From: Butyrivibrio sp.
GTDB taxonomy: Bacteria > Bacillota > Clostridia > Lachnospirales > Lachnospiraceae
NCBI GenBank assembly: GCA_024692165.1
Contig: JAILMY010000149.1
Span: 1 to 59,677, forward strand
Direction: 5' to 3'
DNA: 59,677 nucleotides
Shown here one piece after another: positions 1-10,297 of the stretch (positions are counted from its first letter, which is position 1; each line of letters begins with the position of its first letter). The notes beneath the pieces are model-generated. The model searched no databases. It was not told the DNA's origin and saw only the letters and a program-made list of their open reading frames with translations. The translations under genes and the position numbers were made by a program.

Positions 1-3000
1 AGAAGGCGGAACAGGCTCAGAAGGTTCTTGATCAAAAGGCAAAGGATGCAGCTCAGGAAACTGAAAATGCTGCTGCGGAAGCAGAAAAAGCAGCTAATGC
101 GGCTCAGAAAGCTGCTGATAAAGCAGATGCTGAACGAACAATAGAAGCAGCAGAAGAAGCCGAAAAGGCAGCTAAGACCGCAAGAGAAGCAGCAGAAACA
201 GTTAAAGAAGCAGCATCTGCTGCAGAAGAAACAGGAAAGGCTGCGAAGTCAGAGGATGCTATTAAAGCAGTAGAAGACGCAAAAGAAGCTGCAGATAAGG
301 CAGTAGAGGCTGTAGAAGAAAAAGCTGGTAATGCGGAAGAGAAAGCTAAAGAAATTCGTAATGAAATAGCTCAGAATGCAAAGGATGCTGCGGATAAAGC
401 AACAAAAGCTGCAGAGGATGCAGTAAGTAAAGCTCAGAATGCAATAGATAAGGCCCAGAAGCTTATAGACGCTGCAAATAACGCAGGAAAAGCAGCTGAG
501 AATAATCCATCTGAAAAAACAATTAAGGATGCAAAGGATGCTGCCAAAGATGTACTTCCGGAACATAAGAACCTTACAGATCTGATCCCGGAGATAATAA
601 AAGCAGCTGATGCTGCAAGTGAAGCAGCAAAGGCAACTTCTGATCCGGCAACTAAGGCTGCAGCAGAAAAAGCAGCTCAGGATGCATATGATATTGCAAA
701 AGAGCTTGCAAGTACCGCAGCTGATGTAACAAGAGCTGCTGAATATGCAAACAGCGCTGCACAGAATGCACAGAAAAAGCTTGATATTGAAAATGCACTT
801 AAGGAAGCTACAACTAATGCAAATAATGCAGCTGAGACTGCTTTGAGTAAAGCTGCTGAAGCAACAGATGCATCAGCAGATGTAGCAAGAACAGCGGCGA
901 TGGTGGCTAATGCAGCAGCTGATGAAGCTGACAGAAAAGCATTGGCAGCAGAAAATGCCGTTGAGGCAGCTGAAGGAATTGCAGATGAAGAAATCCTGAA
1001 TAAGGCAAGAATAGCTGCAGAAGCAGCAAGAAGTGCTGCAGAAGCAGCCAGAAGCGCTGCAGAAATTGCATTAGCCAGAGCTAAAGATGCAGAGGATAAG
1101 GCAGCCGAAGAAGCAGCAAGACAGGAAGCAGAAAGACAGAAGGCAGCCGAAGAGGAAGCAGAAAGACAGAAGGCAGCCGAAGAGGCGGAAAGACAGAAGG
1201 CAGCCGAAGAGGAAGCGAAAAGACAGAAGGCAGCCGAAGAGGAAGCAGAAAGACAGAAGGCAGCCGAAGAGGAAGCGGAAAGACAGAAGGCAGCCGAAGA
1301 GGCGGCAAAACAGCAGCCGACACCAGGAGATGGCACAACTCCTAAGCCGGAAACAGAACCTCAGCCAGAACCACAGCCAGAGCCTACTCCTCAGCCAACA
1401 CCGGTAGATAACACAACTCCTAAGCCGGGAGCTGACAAGATCGATGATAAGATCAATGAAGCAAGGACTCAGGCTAAAAATGCTAAAGAGACTGCAGAGC
1501 AGGCAGAGAGAAATGCTGTAGAAGCAAAGAATGATGCAAATACTCAGCTGAAAAAAGCAGAGAACGCTGCAAGTACTGTTTCAGAAAACGCTTTAATAGA
1601 GGATTTAACTAATGCGCTTAACGATGCAAAAGAAGCAGCAGTAGAAGCCGGTAAGAAAGCTAACAAGGCTAATGAAGAATATCAGAATGCAGGTTCAGCA
1701 GCGCAGACAGCAGAAGCTCTTGCTAATCAGTACAACGACGAGGAAATAAAGAACGCAGCAGCCGATGCCAAAACTGCAGCTGATAATGCTGAGAAAGCAG
1801 CAAAAGATGCTCAGGATGCAGCTAATAAAGCCGCGGGCGAAGTTAAAAAAATCAATGATAAATTGAATGAGGCCAAAGAGGCAGCAAGACGAGCACAGGA
1901 AAATAAGGCAAGACAGGAAACCGAGGAAGAAGAGACCAGAAAGAAGGCCGAAGAAAAAGCTAAAAAGAAACCCGAGGAAGAAGATGATCTAAAGAAGGCC
2001 GAAGAAGAAGCGTTAAGAGCGGCTAAAGAAGCTGAAGAGGCGGCCAGAAGGGCAGCCGAAGAAGCTGCAAGGGAAAAGGAAGCAGCTGAAAAGGCAGCTA
2101 ATGCAGCACAGGAAGCAGCACAGGCTAATGAAAATGCACAAAAGGCAGCTCAGGATGCAGAGAAAGCCAATAAAGATGCTCAGGATGCAAGAGACAGAGC
2201 AAATGAAGCTGCAAAGACTGCAGCTGAGAAGGCAGAAGAAGCTAAACAGGCTGCAGATAAGGTTAATGAACTCATAGGAAAGAAAGAGTCAGAAAGTGAG
2301 AACTCTGATGAGAATAACTCTGATGAGAATAACTCTGATGAGAATAACTCTAATGAGAATAATTCTAATGAGGATAATTCTGATGCAGATAATTCTGGAG
2401 AGAACAATTCTGGAGAGAACAATTCTGGAGAGAACAATTCTAATGAGCCAAAGCCTGGACAGGTAACTGAGGAAGAAATTTCCGCAGCCGAGGAAGCAGC
2501 AGAAAAGGCAGCTAAAGCAGCGCAGGAAGCAGCTAATGCAGCTGCACAAGCAGCGACAGCAGCAGATGAGGCAGAAAAGGCAGCTAAGGCAGCAGCAGAT
2601 AGAGCAGCTGCGGCAGCAGGTGAATCAGATGCAAAGAATGCTGAAGCGGAGGCAGCAAAGACTGCAGCTCAGGAAGCAAAGACAGCTTCTGAGAAAGCAG
2701 CGAAAGCAGCAGAACAGGCCAAGAAAATTGCTGAGGATGCTAAAAAGGCAGCAGAAGAAGCCAGAGCAAACAACAGCAACAGTTCTTCCGATGACGATGC
2801 AGATACTGAAGAGAACAAAGATACAGAAGAAAGCAAAGATACAGAAGAAAGCAAAGATACAAAAGAGAATAAAGATACAGCAGAAAACAAAAATACTGCA
2901 GAAAACAAAGATACACAGACGATTATTGGCGGCGACAACTCAAACGGAAGTGGCACAAACGGCACAGGTTCCAATGGTACAGGCACAAATGGTACAGGAT

Positions 3001-3656
3001 CAAATTCAAGCACCACAGCACCTGGCACTTCAACACCTGGTACCTCAACTAGTACTACAAGGCCAAGCACTTCAACACCTGGCACTTCAACAAGTACTAC
3101 TACAGTAACAATTACACCTTCATATAGTGGTACAAAGACACATACCAATACAGATACTAATGCCAATACAGATACCAATGCCAATACAAATACTTATGTA
3201 CCTTCTGACAATATTGTACAAGAGTATACCGGCGAAATTGAAAACAGCCAGGTTGTTGTTATACCTGACAGCAATGCAAGCAGTAATTCCAGCTCATATA
3301 ATCTTAATGCCACAAAGAAGACTACTGCGACAACAGAAAAACAGAAGAATACAAAAGCCAGGGAAATCGTATTTATCAACGGAACAGAGGTTGCTAAGAG
3401 CGGATCATTTGACTATTTTATAAAAGACATTGAAGATAGTGACGTTGCTACAGCAGACGAAACTTATACAGAGGCAAATAGGGTCACACCTACTGTTTCA
3501 CAGAAGAAAGATCTGGTTCATACTATTTTCATTTTGAGCGTATTATCACTTGTTCTCACTGTTTTATTCTCAATGCTGTCACACCTTCTTTTCTTCTTCA
3601 AAAAGAAACGTGAAGACGAGGAAGAAGATGATACTGTTCAGACAGATAATGTATAA
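1..3656 (+). CDS. Giant Ala/Glu/Lys-rich coiled-coil repeat surface protein with C-terminal TM anchor and acidic cytoplasmic tail (5'-truncated by window edge)
   Basis: Frame 3 is open without stop from the window edge to the stop at 3656; the listed TTG start at 843 is internal. Heptad-like AEKAA/EEAERQ coils, several low-complexity blocks, C-terminal TM LVHTIFILSVLSLVLTVLFSMLSHLLFFF then KKKREDEEEDD. Confidence 0.85.
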   Translation, partial: KAEQAQKVLDQKAKDAAQETENAAAEAEKAANAAQKAADKADAERTIEAAEEAEKAAKTAREAAETVKEAASAAEETGKAAKSEDAIKAVEDAKEAADKAVEAVEEKAGNAEEKAKEIRNEIAQNAKDAADKATKAAEDAVSKAQNAIDKAQKLIDAANNAGKAAENNPSEKTIKDAKDAAKDVLPEHKNLTDLIPEIIKAADAASEAAKATSDPATKAAAEKAAQDAYDIAKELASTAADVTRAAEYANSAAQNAQKKLDIENALKEATTNANNAAETALSKAAEATDASADVARTAAMVANAAADEADRKALAAENAVEAAEGIADEEILNKARIAAEAARSAAEAARSAAEIALARAKDAEDKAAEEAARQEAERQKAAEEEAERQKAAEEAERQKAAEEEAKRQKAAEEEAERQKAAEEEAERQKAAEEAAKQQPTPGDGTTPKPETEPQPEPQPEPTPQPTPVDNTTPKPGADKIDDKINEARTQAKNAKETAEQAERNAVEAKNDANTQLKKAENAASTVSENALIEDLTNALNDAKEAAVEAGKKANKANEEYQNAGSAAQTAEALANQYNDEEIKNAAADAKTAADNAEKAAKDAQDAANKAAGEVKKINDKLNEAKEAARRAQENKARQETEEEETRKKAEEKAKKKPEEEDDLKKAEEEALRAAKEAEEAARRAAEEAAREKEAAEKAANAAQEAAQANENAQKAAQDAEKANKDAQDARDRANEAAKTAAEKAEEAKQAADKVNELIGKKESESENSDENNSDENNSDENNSNENNSNEDNSDADNSGENNSGENNSGENNSNEPKPGQVTEEEISAAEEAAEKAAKAAQEAANAAAQAATAADEAEKAAKAAADRAAAAAGESDAKNAEAEAAKTAAQEAKTASEKAAKAAEQAKKIAEDAKKAAEEARANNSNSSSDDDADTEENKDTEESKDTEESKDTKENKDTAENKNTAENKDTQTIIGGDNSNGSGTNGTGSNGTGTNGTGSNSSTTAPGTSTPGTSTSTTRPSTSTPGTSTSTTTVTITPSYSGTKTHTNTDTNANTDTNANTNTYVPSDNIVQEYTGEIENSQVVVIPDSNASSNSSSYNLNATKKTTATTEKQKNTKAREIVFINGTEVAKSGSFDYFIKDIEDSDVATADETYTEANRVTPTVSQKKDLVHTIFILSVLSLVLTVLFSMLSHLLFFFKKKREDEEEDDTVQTDNV
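1125..1311 (+). repeat. In-frame tandem repeat of about 30/33 bp encoding QKAAEE(E)AERQ
   Basis: gcagaaagacagaaggcagccgaagag repeated about six times with 3-bp indels. Confidence 0.9.
2301..2449 (+). repeat. 15-bp in-frame tandem repeat encoding NSDEN/NSNEN/NSGEN
   Basis: aactctgatgagaat and variants repeated about 10 times. Confidence 0.9.
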
Positions 3657-3693
3657 TTGTTTTTGAGATAAGCAATTAGTTATGCAAAAAGAA

Positions 3694-3736
3694 ATCCCCT
3701 TAAGAGGAATGATAAAACTCTTAAGGGGATATTTTT
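3694..3736. terminator. Intrinsic terminator (probably bidirectional) between convergent genes
   Basis: atccccttaagag / ctcttaaggggat stem followed by atttttatt; A-run on the other side. Confidence 0.85.
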
Positions 3737-3764
3737 ATTGTTAACGTATTTAATTAAAAATGCA

Positions 3765-5786
3765 TTACACCTGAAGTTCTTCCCACTCATCGTAGAGTGC
3801 TGACAGTTTGTCCTGGATTTCGGTCTGCTCGTCGGTGAGTTTTCGCAGTTTGGCAAGATCTGTTCCAACGGATGGATCTGAGAGAGCCTGCGTTATTTCG
3901 CCATCGCGCTCTTCAAGCCTTGCTATTTCCTCCTCGCATTTTTTAAGTGCAGCTTCCATCTTGCGCTTTTTGGCCTGAGCCTCTTTTTGGGCCTTCCAGT
4001 CATCAGCTCCGGAGGCTGCTGAAGCAGTGCTGCCATCTAAAGAATTACCATCGCCTGATACAACGGCTGAATCTGTGGAAGCATCTGAATCTGAGGAAAC
4101 GCCTGTGGCATACTTGTAGCTTCCACTGCCCAAGGTGGCGCTGTCAAGATTTCCTGAACTTCCAAAGAGTCTTTGCATCTGCTCATCCACATGCTCGATG
4201 TAGTAGTCGTAGTTTCCGATGTAGTTCACCATCTGACCATGGGTAAGATCCAGGATCCTTGTGGCTGTACGGTTTATAAAGTAACGATCATGGCTTACAT
4301 AGAGAACTGTGCCCTCGTAGCCCGAAATCGCGGTCTCCAGAATCTCTTTTGACGTGATATCCAAGTGGTTTGTAGGCTCGTCCAGGATAAGAAAATTGGC
4401 GTCTGAGAGCATAAGCTTTGCAAGACTGACTCTGCCTTTTTCTCCGCCTGAAAGATCGCCGATTCTCTTAAATACATCATCTCCTGTAAAAAGAAATGCT
4501 GCCAGAGTATTCCTGATCTCGGTATTATTCAGGGCAGGGTAGTCATCGGAGATTTCATCGAACAGAGTCTTCTCGTCGTGAAGAACGTGGTGCTCCTGAT
4601 CGTAGTATCCGATGTGAACCTTTACGCCAAAATCTATGGTGCCTCCATCCAGGGTTTCAATTCCGTTTATTATCTTAAGAAGAGTAGTCTTACCGGTTCC
4701 GTTGTCTCCGATAATAGCCACGTGCTCGCCCTTTTTGATAGAAAAGTTAAGGCCGGAAAAAAGATGCTCATTTCCAAAGGACTTGGATAATCCTTCAGCT
4801 TCAAGTACATCATTGCCGCTTTCACAGGAGGGCTTAAGACTTATCTTCATGCGATCATCGATGGTAACAGGCTTATCCAGCACCTCAATTTTATCCAGCA
4901 TTTTCTCACGGCTCTCGGCGCGCTTTATGGATTTTTCCCTGTTAAAGGATTTGAGCTTGGCGATAACCTCTTCCTGGTGCTTGATCTCAGCCTGCTGCTT
5001 GATATAGGCGTTCCACTGACTTACGCGAAGCTGCTCTTTTTTTACCGCATAATCTGAGTAATTGCCGGTAAAAGAAGATATCCTGGTGTTCTCAACTTCG
5101 ATGATCTTGCCTGCAATCTTATCAAGGAAATATCTGTCGTGGGATACGATCAGAACTGAGCCCTTATAATTAAGAAGATAGTTTTCAAGCCATCTGATGG
5201 AACTCATATCCAAGTGGTTGGTGGGCTCGTCCAGAATGATAAGATCGGGTTTTTGCAAAAGAAGCTTACCCAGCGCCACACGGGTTTTCTGACCACCGGA
5301 GAGGGTGCTTATCTTTTTATCCAGCTCCTCATCCAAAAAGCCAAGACCCTTGGCAATTCCTGTAACTTCGCTTTTCCAGGCATAGCCTGAGGCTCTCTGG
5401 AACTCCTCATTCATTCTGGTGTAGCGATCCATTAGCTGTTCAAGTTCAGTTCCTGTCGCATGCTTCATCTGCTCCTCGGCGTTGCGGATATTCTGCTCAA
5501 GGGCGATGACATCCTTTTTTACCTCGGCCAGTTCATCGTAGATTGTGTTCTCTGAAGTGATATTCTGATTCTGGGCAAGGTAACCCCAAGTCACATCTTT
5601 GGAGAAAGTAACCTCACCGTCATCAGCAGAGAGCTCTCCGATAATGATCTTTAAAAGAGTAGTCTTGCCTGCACCGTTGATGCCGACAATAGCAGCTTTT
5701 TCGTTATTTTCGATATGAAAAGAGCCACCGCTTAAGATGTCCTTTCCATCAAAACTCTTACATATATTATGAACATTTAAAATCAT
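3765..5786 (-). CDS. ABC-F family ATPase (two ABC domains, C-terminal coiled coil)
   Basis: [12 protein letters not shown] and GDNGTGKTTLLK Walker A, two LSGGQ/LSGGE signatures, DEPTNHLD twice, no TM. Confidence 0.92.
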   Translation of the reverse strand: MILNVHNICKSFDGKDILSGGSFHIENNEKAAIVGINGAGKTTLLKIIIGELSADDGEVTFSKDVTWGYLAQNQNITSENTIYDELAEVKKDVIALEQNIRNAEEQMKHATGTELEQLMDRYTRMNEEFQRASGYAWKSEVTGIAKGLGFLDEELDKKISTLSGGQKTRVALGKLLLQKPDLIILDEPTNHLDMSSIRWLENYLLNYKGSVLIVSHDRYFLDKIAGKIIEVENTRISSFTGNYSDYAVKKEQLRVSQWNAYIKQQAEIKHQEEVIAKLKSFNREKSIKRAESREKMLDKIEVLDKPVTIDDRMKISLKPSCESGNDVLEAEGLSKSFGNEHLFSGLNFSIKKGEHVAIIGDNGTGKTTLLKIINGIETLDGGTIDFGVKVHIGYYDQEHHVLHDEKTLFDEISDDYPALNNTEIRNTLAAFLFTGDDVFKRIGDLSGGEKGRVSLAKLMLSDANFLILDEPTNHLDITSKEILETAISGYEGTVLYVSHDRYFINRTATRILDLTHGQMVNYIGNYDYYIEHVDEQMQRLFGSSGNLDSATLGSGSYKYATGVSSDSDASTDSAVVSGDGNSLDGSTASAASGADDWKAQKEAQAKKRKMEAALKKCEEEIARLEERDGEITQALSDPSVGTDLAKLRKLTDEQTEIQDKLSALYDEWEELQV

Positions 5787-5888
5787 GATTTTACTCCTAT
5801 TTTAATACGTCAAAACATTTTATCATGCACATACTAAAGTAGCAAACCAAATACCCATTGACCTTGTCTTTCGCTACTTATATAATAA

Positions 5889-6557
5889 ATGCAGTGTGGA
5901 ATCATACTAATGAAGGAGTCAGTTTTGAAGCGTTTATATATACCGTTAGCGTGGGAACTGCTATTTGTTATCTCTACCATTCTCATGCCCAAGCAGGCTT
6001 TTTACTTGTTCTTTGTATTTTATGCTGGGCTACTTATATATTTTTATTATTTTCACAAGCAGTTTTCATTCAGGAAATTTGTTCGTAACCTTACAAGGAT
6101 CAAGATGTTCTGGGTACCCGTACTCATTACTTTCATAGGTCTTTTACTGGCGAATGATATCAAGAATAAAATAATCCAGCCGTTGTTTTACACTGCAAAG
6201 GATGGAACCATCAGCATTATCACAAAGAATGACATCTTCCCGACTATTATGTATGCGACCATGATGATCATTATGAAGCCGGTGGCTGAGGAGCTTTTCT
6301 TCAGAAAGGCGATCATTTCCTTTGGCAGTAAGAAGAGAGTGTTTGCGCTGACAATAGTGAGTCTTCTGCTTTGCGCCGTGTCCAGAGCACATGGTGTATT
6401 GGGGATAGCAGAGTGGATTCTTATGGCGATTCCTGTAACTGTAGCATATGTTGTTACCAGGAACATCTATATTTCCGTTATGGCTCACGTGGCGTTTGAG
6501 TTTTATGACAATATTTATTCCATTGTTTACGCTATCGGAAGAATCATGAACAGATGA
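5889..6557 (+). CDS. CPBP family intramembrane metalloprotease
   Basis: EELFFR motif, later HG and HVAFEFYDN, multiple TM helices. Confidence 0.8.
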   Translation: MQCGIILMKESVLKRLYIPLAWELLFVISTILMPKQAFYLFFVFYAGLLIYFYYFHKQFSFRKFVRNLTRIKMFWVPVLITFIGLLLANDIKNKIIQPLFYTAKDGTISIITKNDIFPTIMYATMMIIMKPVAEELFFRKAIISFGSKKRVFALTIVSLLLCAVSRAHGVLGIAEWILMAIPVTVAYVVTRNIYISVMAHVAFEFYDNIYSIVYAIGRIMNR

Positions 6558-6609
6558 TTTTCCGATATGTAAAATAATCCAAACACATTTCAAAGGAGAG
6601 GAAAAAGTT

Positions 6610-7974
6610 ATGTTGGAGAAGTATTTCAAACTCAAGGAGCATAACACTACTGTCAAACAGGAGGTTATTGCTGGTCTTACCACATTCCTGACCATGGCGT
6701 ACATTCTTGCCGTAAACCCTAATATCCTTAGTGCTTCCGGTATGAGTGCAAACGCTGTATTTGTTGCAACCGCAATTGCATCTGCAATTGCAACCTTTAT
6801 TATGGCTTTCCTTGCTAATTACCCAATCGGTCTTTCAGCAGGTCTTGGCCTTAATGCTTATTTCGCTTACACTGTTTGTCTCGGAGAACTTGCCGGAGAA
6901 GAGGATCCCTTCAGGATTGCTCTTACAGCGGTATTTGTAGAAGGTGTTTTATTCATCCTTCTCTCATTCTTCAAGTTCCGTGAACAGATCATCAACGGTA
7001 TTCCACAGAATCTTAAATTTGGTATCTCAGCAGGTATCGGTCTTTTCGTTGCATTTATCGGTATGCAGAATGCAAGGATCATTGTTGCCAACGATGCTAC
7101 AATAGTAGGACTCGGCAGCTTCTCAGATCTTGATATGGTACTTGCTTTAGTAGGACTTATCATCATCGCTGCACTTATTTACTTCAAGGTTACAGGTGGC
7201 GTTCTTATCGGTATTCTTGTTACATGGGCAATAGGAATCATCCTTCAGCTTGCAGGTGTTTATGTTCCTGCTGAGGGAACAAGTCTTCTTCCTGATTTCT
7301 CAAGAGGACTTCAGCTTGGTGCCGTTGCACAGACAGCTTTCAAGCTCAACTTTGGATGGGCAGCTTCACACATCATTCAGTTTATTGCTATTACTTTCAG
7401 CTTCCTCTATGTTGACCTTTTCGATACAGTAGGAACAGTAGTAGGTGTAGCTGACAAGGCAGGTCTTCTTGATAAAGACGGCAATCTTCCAAGAGTTGAT
7501 AAGGTATTTTTATCAGACGCTGTTGGTACAACAGCAGGAGCTCTTCTCGGAACATCAACCATCACAAGCTTTGTTGAGTCAAGCGCAGGTGTAGCAGCAG
7601 GCGGTAGAACAGGTCTTACAGCAGCTACTACAGGTCTTATGTTCCTTGTATCTCTGGTACTTAGCCCTATTTTCCTTGCTATTCCTTCATTCGCAACAGC
7701 TCCGGCTCTTATCTATGTTGGAATGCTCATGGTATTCTCAATCACAAAGGTTAAGTTTGACGATGGCGATATCGCTGATTCAATCGGTGCTTACCTTGCA
7801 CTTGTTATGATGCCTCTTGCATATTCAATTGCTACAGGTATCATGTTCGCAATTCTTGGTTGGGTTATTATCAAGACTATCGAGGGTAAGGCAAAAGAGA
7901 TCAGCCCTGTTATGTGGGTTGTATTTGTTCTGTTCCTTCTGAGAATCGTAGCTCTTGTAACGAACTTCCAGTAA
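6610..7974 (+). CDS. NCS2/AzgA-PbuG type purine (guanine/hypoxanthine/adenine) permease
   Basis: GLTTFLTMAYILAVNP, SAGLGLNAYFAY, FVESSAGVAAGGRTGL family motifs. Confidence 0.93.
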   Translation: MLEKYFKLKEHNTTVKQEVIAGLTTFLTMAYILAVNPNILSASGMSANAVFVATAIASAIATFIMAFLANYPIGLSAGLGLNAYFAYTVCLGELAGEEDPFRIALTAVFVEGVLFILLSFFKFREQIINGIPQNLKFGISAGIGLFVAFIGMQNARIIVANDATIVGLGSFSDLDMVLALVGLIIIAALIYFKVTGGVLIGILVTWAIGIILQLAGVYVPAEGTSLLPDFSRGLQLGAVAQTAFKLNFGWAASHIIQFIAITFSFLYVDLFDTVGTVVGVADKAGLLDKDGNLPRVDKVFLSDAVGTTAGALLGTSTITSFVESSAGVAAGGRTGLTAATTGLMFLVSLVLSPIFLAIPSFATAPALIYVGMLMVFSITKVKFDDGDIADSIGAYLALVMMPLAYSIATGIMFAILGWVIIKTIEGKAKEISPVMWVVFVLFLLRIVALVTNFQ

Positions 7975-8028
7975 ATTTTTCAGATCCGGAAATAATATTT
8001 CGCGGAAAAAGGAAAATATGACAAAAAC

Positions 8029-8071
8029 CATGCCAATATGCTGCTAAAAATCAGCGTATTGGCATGTTTAT
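8029..8071 (+). terminator. Intrinsic terminator
   Basis: catgccaatatgctg / cagcgtattggcatg stem followed by tttattt. Confidence 0.75.
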
Positions 8072-8163
8072 TTACTGAGAAAGTGATTTATTACGTTGGC
8101 ACTAGTTGATATACTATCTACATAACATAAATTGTTTTACATATGAAAAGGAGGAGTGGGTAA

Positions 8164-9135
8164 ATGTTTAATAAGGGACCCCGAATGCAGAAGCCTCATG
8201 GATACGTTGAGTTTCCTGCAAAAAAGAACCCTAAGATCTTTATAATTATCGCTGTTATCGTGGTCGCTCTTGTTTGTGCAGGCGAGAGCTTTTACTCGGT
8301 AAAGGAGCAGGAACAGGCAATTCTTACCATGTTCGGTAAAGTGCTCAGAGTCGATACAGCGGGCTTGTATTTCAAGGTGCCGTTTATTCAGGATGTTCAT
8401 ACCATCGATATGACAACCCATGGTATCGGAATCGGATACACAATCCAGAACGGCCAGAATATCACGGTTGATGATGAGGGTGTTATGATCACATCAGACT
8501 TCAACTTTGTTGATATTGATTTTTACCTTGAATATAAGGTAAGTGATCCGGTAGCTGCTTACTACAACTCAGAATCACCGGAGCTTATCATGAAGAATAT
8601 GGCCCTTGCCAGCATCAGAAATACAGTTGTAAATTACACTGTTGATGATGTTATCACTACAGCCAAGGGACAGATCCAGTCTGAGGTAAAGGAAACACTT
8701 CAGAAGGAACTGTCAGACAAGAACATTGGTCTTATGGTTGTTAACCTTTCTGTTCAGGATGCAGAGCCACCGACACAGGAAATCGTTCAGGCTTTCAAGT
8801 CAGTTGAGACTGCTAAGCAGGGAAAAGATACAGCTATAAACAATGCCAAGAAGTATCAGAGTGAAGAACTTCCTAAGGCTGAGGCCGATGCAGATAAGAT
8901 CGTTCAGGATGCAGAGGCTGCTAAGCAGGCAAGAATTGCAGAGGCTGAAGGACAGGTTGCAAGATTTAATGAGATGTATGAGCAGTACAAGCTGCAGCCA
9001 TACATTACCAAGGAGAGACTTTTCTACGAGACAATGGAAGATGTACTTCCTGATCTGAAGGTGATCATTACAGATGGTAACACTCAGCAGATGCTTCCAC
9101 TGGACAGTTTTAACAGCGTAGGAGGTGCAGAATAA
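8164..9135 (+). CDS. SPFH/Band 7 protein, HflK-like protease modulator
   Basis: N-terminal TM, EQAILTMFGKVLRVDTAGLYFKVPF, SPFH then coiled coil. Confidence 0.85.
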   Translation: MFNKGPRMQKPHGYVEFPAKKNPKIFIIIAVIVVALVCAGESFYSVKEQEQAILTMFGKVLRVDTAGLYFKVPFIQDVHTIDMTTHGIGIGYTIQNGQNITVDDEGVMITSDFNFVDIDFYLEYKVSDPVAAYYNSESPELIMKNMALASIRNTVVNYTVDDVITTAKGQIQSEVKETLQKELSDKNIGLMVVNLSVQDAEPPTQEIVQAFKSVETAKQGKDTAINNAKKYQSEELPKAEADADKIVQDAEAAKQARIAEAEGQVARFNEMYEQYKLQPYITKERLFYETMEDVLPDLKVIITDGNTQQMLPLDSFNSVGGAE

Positions 9136-9136
9136 T

Positions 9137-10024
9137 ATGGAAAAGAAAAAAAGACCGGCATTAGCCGTAATCATAGGTGTTTTACTCATAGCGATAATCT
9201 GGCTTTTAGGATCAGCTACATATGTGGTTCACCAGAATGAGTTCGTAGCAGTAAGACGTTTTGGAAGAATTGTATCAATTGTTGACGAACCGGGACTTCA
9301 TTTTAAGACTCCTTTTATCGAGGATACTCAGTCCATAAGCTGCAAAATCGTTCTTTACGATATTCCTGCTTCTGACGTCATCACTAAGGACAAAAAGTCC
9401 ATGATCACAGATACATACGTACTTTGGAAGGTAACAGATCCTATCAAGTATGTACAGACTCTTAACGCACTTAGCGCAAGAGCTGACGAGAGAATTGAAG
9501 CTTCTGTTTACAACGCAACCAAGAATGCTATTTCATCCATGACACAGGATGAGGTCATCGAGGCAAGAGGTGAGTATCTTACAAACCTCATCACAGATGA
9601 AGCTAATGATGACATGCAGGGTTACGGCATTGTCATTGTACAGGCCCAGATCAAGGCCCTTGACCTTCCTGATGACAACAAGAACGCTGTCTATGAGCGT
9701 ATGATCTCAGAGCGTAACAACATAGCTGCTTCTTATACAGCTCAGGGTGATGCTGAAGCTCAGAAGATCCACAATGAGACTGACAAGCAGGTAGCTATCA
9801 TCAAGGCTCAGGCTGAAAAGAGTGCTGCTGTTCTGGAGGCAGAAGGTGAAGCTGCTTATATGGAGACTCTCTCAAAGGCTTATGATACAGAGGATAAGGC
9901 TGCTTTCTACAGCTACATCCGTGGCCTTGATACTCTTAAGAGTTCTCTTCGCGGCAAAGAAAAGACCATCATTCTTGACAAGGATTCCGAGCTGGCTCGA
10001 ATTCTTTATGGAAATTTTAACTAA
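9137..10024 (+). CDS. hflC: SPFH/Band 7 protein, HflC-like protease modulator
   Basis: N-terminal TM, NEFVAVRRFGRIVSIVDEPGLHFKTPFI. ATG 9137 preceded by ggaggt; the listed GTG start at 9125 overlaps the upstream stop. Confidence 0.87.
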   Translation: MEKKKRPALAVIIGVLLIAIIWLLGSATYVVHQNEFVAVRRFGRIVSIVDEPGLHFKTPFIEDTQSISCKIVLYDIPASDVITKDKKSMITDTYVLWKVTDPIKYVQTLNALSARADERIEASVYNATKNAISSMTQDEVIEARGEYLTNLITDEANDDMQGYGIVIVQAQIKALDLPDDNKNAVYERMISERNNIAASYTAQGDAEAQKIHNETDKQVAIIKAQAEKSAAVLEAEGEAAYMETLSKAYDTEDKAAFYSYIRGLDTLKSSLRGKEKTIILDKDSELARILYGNFN

Positions 10025-10061
10025 TTCTTATACATTTTTTTATTCGAGATTAGAATAGAAA

Positions 10062-10107
10062 TGCCCGCAAATGGCTTGAAAAGGCTGTTTGCGGGCTTAC
10101 TATTTTT
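10062..10107 (+). terminator. Intrinsic terminator
   Basis: gcccgcaaatggct / aggctgtttgcgggc stem followed by ttactattttt. Confidence 0.8.
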
Positions 10108-10297
10108 ATGTTGATTTTTATAAAATTATGGTGTATTTTACTTGTAGATATTTATATAATTTATGTTCTTAAACAGACGCAAATTTTTTGTTGCAATCGT
10201 TTATTATTCCCAATGCTAAAACATAAAGCTAAATGAATAACATAAATTCTTTTAATGCAATTAAAGTGTCTTTTATTGACGCAGAAAAGGAGAAGAT

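Noticed and set aside
843-845. TTG start for the 937-aa ORF
   Set aside because: The same frame is open and of the same composition upstream to the window edge; no RBS at 843.
249-3423. Many overlapping ORFs on both strands inside the repeat protein (e.g. 677..1336 -, 1087..1407 +, 2669..3184 -)
   Set aside because: Low-complexity GCA/GAA/AAG composition opens all frames; products are Leu/Ser/Cys or Gln/Arg biased shadow ORFs.
3765-5786. ABC-F protein as an antibiotic-resistance ARE determinant
   Set aside because: Motifs fit housekeeping Uup/YdiF-type ABC-F; nothing specific to Vga/Lsa/Msr could be established by eye.
6557-6609. Purine riboswitch upstream of the AzgA/PbuG-like permease
   Set aside because: The gap is only about 50 nt and lacks the aptamer core.
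6144-6704. 186-aa minus-strand ORF
   Set aside because: Antisense to CPBP/permease genes with strong family matches; no RBS and biased composition.
9125-9136. GTG start of the HflC-like gene
   Set aside because: It lies before the upstream stop; ATG at 9137 with ggaggt is better.
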